NCBI GenBank assembly: GCA_000014925.1
Contig: CP000474.1
Coordinates: 806,001 to 870,000 of the forward strand
DNA length: 64,000 nucleotides
Source of the DNA: Paenarthrobacter aurescens TC1
GTDB taxonomy: Bacteria; Actinomycetota; Actinomycetes; Actinomycetales; Micrococcaceae
Direction: 5' to 3'
The notes beneath the pieces were generated by a model, which was given only the letters and a program-made list of their open reading frames with translations, made no database searches and was not told the origin of the DNA. Shown piece by piece: positions 60,119 to 64,000 of this stretch. Both the position numbers and the translations under genes were made by a program. The number at the start of each line of letters is the position of its first letter. Positions within the stretch are counted from its first letter, which is position 1.

Positions 60119-61741
60119 TTAGGCAGTTCGTCCGACGTCGATGAACGACAGGCCGGTGGTGGGCAGGGGCTGGAAACCGTTAAGTTTCTTCTCGTCCCAG
60201 GCACTGGGGAGTTGGCGGTGGAAGACCGGGTACAGGGGAACTTCGTCTGAGACCATGTCCACGATTTCGCCCACGATCTTCTTGGCCGCGTCACCGGAAG
60301 CCTGCGAGCCCTTGTTCATGAGTTCCTGCAGCTTGGTGCGCTCCGGCGTGGTCCAGAAGGCACGCTTGTCCATCCAGGTCGCACCCGAGTAGAACCAGCT
60401 CAAAAGGAGGTCCGCGTCGTTACCGAAAACGGAGGGATCGCCGGGGGCAGCAACCACGGAGAAATCACCCTTGCCCACGCGGTCGCTGTACAAGGCGCCG
60501 GACTGGAGGCTCTTGACGGTGACCTTGACGCCGGGGATCTTGTTCCAGGATTCGAGGATCAGCGGTGCAACATCCTTGACCCAGGCGGTGTCCGTGGTGA
60601 GGAGTTCGAATTCGAGGCTGGTGACGCCTGCCTGCTTTAGCAGCTCCTCGGCTTTGGAGGTATCGAAGCCGTAGACATTCTTGGCCTTGACGTAGTCCGG
60701 GTGGCCTTCCTGGAAGTAGGACGTGGCAGCCTTGGCGTTGCCGAACAGGGCCTTCTTAATGATGGCTTCCTTGTCCATGCCGTAATGCAGGGCTTGGCGG
60801 ACCAGCTTGTTGTCGAACGGGGCCTTGGCGCAGTTGAACATGAGGAACAGCAGGCCGAACGACTGGACGGATTCAACCTTGACCTTGGACTTCAGGCCGT
60901 CCACGTCCAGGTAGGGAACGTCTTCGATGGCTTGGACGCGGCCGGACTGGACTGCGGTAACACGGGCTGCTGCGTCGGACAGCAGCAGCCAGGTCATACC
61001 CTTGGCCAGTGCAGGCTTGGGGCCGTTGTAATCGGCGAAAGCTTCAAAAACGATCTTGTCGTCCTTGACCGCTGAGACGAGCTTGTAGGGGCCGGAGCCG
61101 ACGGGCGCGGCGTCGAAGGCCTTCAGATCGGTGGCGAGTGCCTTCGGAACGATCTTCACCACGGAGATGCGTGGCCCGAAGCCCGGGAAGGCGTACTTCA
61201 GGGTGAACTCCACCGTCTTCGCGTCCAGAGGCTTGACGTCCTGGATGAAGGGAATGAACTGGGAGAACAGGGACTTGTTCGCCGGATCCATCACCCGGGT
61301 GAAGGAGAAAGCGACGTCTTCGGTGGTGACGGGGGAGCCGTCATGGAACTTCGCACCTTCGCGGATGGTCACCTGGTAGGTGGTGTCGTTGACCTTCTTG
61401 GGGTCCGACGCTGCGAGGGCGTTGTAGGGCTGGCGGGTTGCCGGGTGGAGTTCAAGGAGGCCCTCGAAGATGTGCAGGTTGGCTGCCATCGGTGTGGCGC
61501 CGGACGAGCTCAGGGGATCGAAGCCGGTGGACAGGGCGTAGGAAATGCCTGCCTCGATGATGAGGTCCTTGTTGACGGCCGCCGTGTTGGTGGTGGCGCC
61601 CGTGGTGGTGCTGGCAGCGCCGCCGCACGCAGAGAGGCTTGCCGTGAAGGCGGCTGCTGCACCAACTGCGCCGCTTAGCTTCAGGAAGTTCCGGCGGCTG
61701 GCGTCGTTGACCAGCGGCAGGCTTTGGATCGTCTTGCTCAT
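60119..61741 (-). CDS. Sialic-acid ABC transporter substrate-binding lipoprotein
   Basis: A 540-residue SBP_bac_5 protein. The N-terminus has a Tat-like [17 protein letters not shown] followed by the lipobox [22 protein letters not shown] and other SBP5 motifs follow. The ATG at 61741 follows GTGAGG. First gene of the operon, divergent from the GntR gene. Sat-type sialic acid uptake systems use this SBP class; the ligand is inferred from nanA, nanK and nanE. Confidence 0.9.
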   Translation of the reverse strand: MSKTIQSLPLVNDASRRNFLKLSGAVGAAAAFTASLSACGGAASTTTGATTNTAAVNKDLIIEAGISYALSTGFDPLSSSGATPMAANLHIFEGLLELHPATRQPYNALAASDPKKVNDTTYQVTIREGAKFHDGSPVTTEDVAFSFTRVMDPANKSLFSQFIPFIQDVKPLDAKTVEFTLKYAFPGFGPRISVVKIVPKALATDLKAFDAAPVGSGPYKLVSAVKDDKIVFEAFADYNGPKPALAKGMTWLLLSDAAARVTAVQSGRVQAIEDVPYLDVDGLKSKVKVESVQSFGLLFLMFNCAKAPFDNKLVRQALHYGMDKEAIIKKALFGNAKAATSYFQEGHPDYVKAKNVYGFDTSKAEELLKQAGVTSLEFELLTTDTAWVKDVAPLILESWNKIPGVKVTVKSLQSGALYSDRVGKGDFSVVAAPGDPSVFGNDADLLLSWFYSGATWMDKRAFWTTPERTKLQELMNKGSQASGDAAKKIVGEIVDMVSDEVPLYPVFHRQLPSAWDEKKLNGFQPLPTTGLSFIDVGRTA

Positions 61742-62078
61742 AGGGTGCCTCACCATTCGCGTTTCGTGGGTTATCGGATGTAGGACGTCCGATGCTCGTA
61801 TGGAAACTGTAAGGGCGGTCACAACGGAACGTCAAGTGAGAATTGGCGCCTGGGTCTCTGCCGCGCGCCTGGCGGTTTGCCGGCTGCGGCCGGTCCTGGT
61901 GGGAAATCTCAGGGAATTCCCGTACATAGCTATGACGGAGGTGGGACATCCGATATTGTATGTTGCGTGCCACTCGTTCTTGGGTGGGCACTAAGCTCGC
62001 CTCAATATTAACACCGCACTTGTTTCCAACGCTGGCTTTAGCCGGTGGCGGGGGAAGTGCATCGGCAAGGAGAAAGCC
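61742..62078. promoter_or_regulatory. Divergent sialic-acid control region with repeated half-sites
   Basis: 337 bp between the SBP and GntR genes. TCGGATGTAGGACGTCCGA (61774-61792) is an imperfect 19-bp dyad. The half-site TATCGGATGT (61772-61781) reappears inverted as ACATCCGATA (61946-61955) within ACATCCGATATTGTATGT. They are candidate GntR operators for the two divergent transcripts. No other gene is seen here. Confidence 0.5.
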
Positions 62079-62807
62079 ATGACAACTTCCGGTGTAGTTC
62101 CGCAGGCGCGGTTCAGTGCACAGGCCCGGCTGCGTGCATTGCAGTCGGACATTATGGAATTGATCCTTGAGCGTGAGCTGGAGGCCGGCGATCCATTACC
62201 CACGGAGAGTGAGCTCTCTGTCGCCTTGGGCGTGGGGCGCAATACGCTCCGTGAATCCCTCAAGGTGCTTCAGGCGCTGGGCGTCATAGAGATCCGGCAC
62301 GGGTTCGGCATGTTCGTGGCACCGAGCAACTTCGACGCCCTCGCGGACGGACTTACGTTCCGTGGCAGGCTCTCCCTGCGTCACCAAGGACTTGAAGCCT
62401 TGCAATTGGTGGATGTCCGCCAGGCGTTGGAGTCCGGACTGATTGGCTCCTCCATTGACGTCATGACCAAGGAGCAACTCACCTCCATCGAAGAAGCCGT
62501 GAAGCAGATGGAAGAGCTGGCCGCCGAGGGCGAGAACTTCGTTGCCGCCGATGCCGAGTTCCACCGCCGACTCTTCGAACCCCTGAACAACGAACTCCTG
62601 ATCAACCTCATGGGGGTCTTCTGGAAGGTCTACCGGAAGATTCATGTGGAGATCGGCCCAGGCAACGAGGATCTGGCAAAAACCGCCGCCATGCACCGCA
62701 ACATCTATGCTGCCGTTGCCGCCGGCGACAAAGTTTCTGCCTCAGAGTTGCTCAACCGACACTTCGACGGCATCCGGCGCCGCATCGGCGAGGCCGTGGG
62801 GGACTGA
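62079..62807 (+). CDS. GntR/FCD-family regulator of the sialic-acid operon
   Basis: A 242-residue regulator. The GntR winged helix (LQSDIMELILERELEAGDPL, SELSVALGVGRNTLRESLKVL) precedes an all-helical FCD effector domain with metal-binding residues (AADAEFHRRLF, HRNIYAAV). GGAGAAAGCC sets the ATG start. Divergent from the SBP gene; the shared region contains paired half-sites. The effector would be sialic acid or a ManNAc derivative, by inference. Confidence 0.9.
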   Translation: MTTSGVVPQARFSAQARLRALQSDIMELILERELEAGDPLPTESELSVALGVGRNTLRESLKVLQALGVIEIRHGFGMFVAPSNFDALADGLTFRGRLSLRHQGLEALQLVDVRQALESGLIGSSIDVMTKEQLTSIEEAVKQMEELAAEGENFVAADAEFHRRLFEPLNNELLINLMGVFWKVYRKIHVEIGPGNEDLAKTAAMHRNIYAAVAAGDKVSASELLNRHFDGIRRRIGEAVGD

Positions 62808-62820
62808 GCCTCCGCGCCTA

Positions 62821-62873
62821 ACGCAAGGGCCGCCGTCGTACTTCTATGAAAAGTACGACGGCGGCCCTTGCGT
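62821..62873. terminator. Perfect 23-bp hairpin after GntR
   Basis: The arms at 62821-62843 and 62851-62873 (core GCAAGGGCCGCCGTCGTAC) are perfectly complementary around the loop CTATGAA and followed by TTTGCG. It starts 14 bp after the GntR stop and could act in both directions. Confidence 0.8.
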
Positions 62874-62907
62874 TTGCGGGGTGGCTCACCTCATCCGGGC
62901 AAAACAA

Positions 62908-62939
62908 AAGACCCGCACCGGCGAACCGGTGCGGGTCTT
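62908..62939 (-). terminator. Terminator of tRNA-Arg
   Basis: AAGACCCGCACCGG pairs with CCGGTGCGGGTCTT around a CGAA tetraloop; on the minus strand it is followed by TTGTTTTG. It lies 6 bp past the 3' end of tRNA-Arg. Confidence 0.85.
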
Positions 62940-62945
62940 GATCTG

Positions 62946-63019
<74 letters not shown>

Positions 63020-63127
63020 ATTTCGTGTGATTCTCGGCGGTCTGTTTCTCTGACCCCCTCGAACCTCAATAAACTTTACAGAAGTTCATGTGAAGTTCCA
63101 AATCCAAAAGCTGTAATCTGCGCAACT

Positions 63128-63154
63128 AGACCGGTCTACGTGACCTTCGTCACT
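63128..63154 (+). promoter_or_regulatory. CRP/GlxR-like site and adjacent palindrome before pckG
   Basis: The perfect palindrome TAGACCGGTCTA (63128-63139) is followed by GTGA-CCTTCG-TCAC (63141-63154), the core of the CRP/GlxR consensus TGTGA-N6-TCACA. About 150 bp upstream of pckG, so cAMP-type control of gluconeogenesis is plausible. The remainder of the 63020-63303 gap is AT-rich with no gene. Confidence 0.55.
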
Positions 63155-63303
63155 TAAAATGAGCTTTGTCGATCCCGAATCCTTGATTTCTAGCGGTTTT
63201 CCCTCCACGCCTCTTTGGATGTCCGATGTCTGACAGCGGATTGGTCTGGTCCGCGGCCCCTATCGTTTAGGACACACCACTGAACCCGAGGAAGGGAACC
63301 GCA

Positions 63304-64000
63304 ATGGGCGATCTGGCGCGACTGCCGCTGCTTGAGAAGGCACCTACTACGCATGCACGCCTGCTGGCCTGGGTTGAGGAAGTTGCCGAGCTGACTCAGC
63401 CGGACCGCATCCACTGGGTTGATGGCAGCGAAGCAGAAAACAAGAAGCTCACCGACGAACTCGTCGAAGCCGGCACGCTGAAGCGACTGAACCCGGAAAC
63501 GTTCCCGAATTCCTTCGCGGCGTTCTCCGACCCCGCAGACGTTGCCCGTGTGGAAGAGCAGACCTTCATCTGCTCCGAAAACGAGCGCGACGCAGGCTTC
63601 ACCAACAACTGGATGGCCCCGGCCGAGATGAAGCAGAAGCTGCGCGGACTATTCGCCGGCTCCATGCGCGGCCGCACCATGTACGTCATTCCGTTCGTCA
63701 TGGGCCACCTGGATGCCGAGGATCCCAAGTTTGGCGTCGAGATCACCGACTCCGCCTACGTTGTCGCCTCCATGCGCATCATGGCCCGCATCGGCACTGA
63801 CGTCCTGGATCGCATCACGCAGACTGACGCTTTCTTCGTACCGGCCCTCCACTCACTGGGCGCACCTCTGGAAGCCGGCCAGGCCGACGTCGCATGGCCG
63901 TGCAACACCGACAAGTGGATTGTGCACTTCCCCGAAGAGCGCTCCATCTGGTCCTTCGGCTCCGGCTACGGCGGAAACGCCCTCCTTGGAAAGAAGTGCT
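63304..64000 (+). CDS. pckG: Phosphoenolpyruvate carboxykinase (GTP), partial
   Basis: The first 232 residues of PckG; the rest lies outside the window. [16 protein letters not shown] and [16 protein letters not shown] hold the substrate-binding region and the reactive Cys of the GTP-dependent enzyme. GAGGAAGGGAACC lies before the ATG. It converts oxaloacetate to PEP in gluconeogenesis. A CRP/GlxR-like site lies upstream. Confidence 0.95.
   Translation, partial: MGDLARLPLLEKAPTTHARLLAWVEEVAELTQPDRIHWVDGSEAENKKLTDELVEAGTLKRLNPETFPNSFAAFSDPADVARVEEQTFICSENERDAGFTNNWMAPAEMKQKLRGLFAGSMRGRTMYVIPFVMGHLDAEDPKFGVEITDSAYVVASMRIMARIGTDVLDRITQTDAFFVPALHSLGAPLEAGQADVAWPCNTDKWIVHFPEERSIWSFGSGYGGNALLGKKC

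Overview
The window is a high-GC actinobacterial chromosome segment. Gene content, frequent GTG/TTG starts, ATGA gene overlaps, many leaderless genes and a c-di-AMP riboswitch ahead of a cell-wall lytic enzyme suggest a soil Micrococcaceae member close to Arthrobacter/Paenarthrobacter. That assignment is inference from gene style, not from a marker gene. There is no phage, IS element, CRISPR array or rRNA. Two tRNA genes are present: Ser-CGA and Arg-ACG.

Layout. 1-5.5 kb: an exopolysaccharide-type locus with a processive GT2 synthase, a STAS protein and a GH26-like hydrolase, divergent from a secreted GH16 glucanase with a ricin-type lectin domain. 5.5-11.3 kb: a DNA-repair pair, Nei-type glycosylase and Lhr helicase. 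11.3-14.8 kb: envelope and small proteins (DUF4232 lipoprotein, YcnI copper protein, membrane protein, SRPBCC, PLDc_N). 14.9-17 kb: a small accessory islet next to tRNA-Ser with an HTH-NERD gene pair behind a cluster of perfect palindromes, and a frameshifted mini-gene. 17-19.5 kb: a three-gene cluster joining a BchC-like dehydrogenase, a 6-pyruvoyltetrahydropterin-synthase fold that has lost its catalytic residues, and a GT4 glycosyltransferase. 19.5-28.6 kb: single genes (AlkZ-like, VOC, TadA, Upp, HAD, PLP decarboxylase, GT2) and a riboswitch-controlled lytic transglycosylase. 28.6-33.6 kb: a two-component system, a receiver-less winged-helix regulator, a SixA phosphatase and a small protein behind a DtxR/IdeR-type iron box.

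33.7-46.5 kb: LysR/EamA, then a divergent catabolic cassette (aldehyde dehydrogenase, TetR, YtcJ-like amidohydrolase, peptide-class ABC transporter, amine oxidase). It fits uptake, hydrolysis and oxidation of an amide- or amine-type compound under TetR control. 47.4-51 kb: a self-regulated TetR/YhgE/degenerate-ATPase export module. 51-53.4 kb: a flavin disulfide reductase and a rhodanese. 53.5-62.8 kb: a sialic-acid uptake and catabolism operon (NanE, NanK, NanA, peptide-class ABC transporter with a permease-ATPase fusion, GntR regulator). The window ends inside GTP-dependent PEP carboxykinase, preceded by tRNA-Arg and a CRP/GlxR-like site.

About 60-75 bp palindromic repeats (arms near GTTGTGAGGCCTGCTCTGC) recur seven times between 35.6 and 60.1 kb. 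They lie at gene 3' ends, one inside the sialic-acid operon, and one supplies the last codons of a transporter gene.
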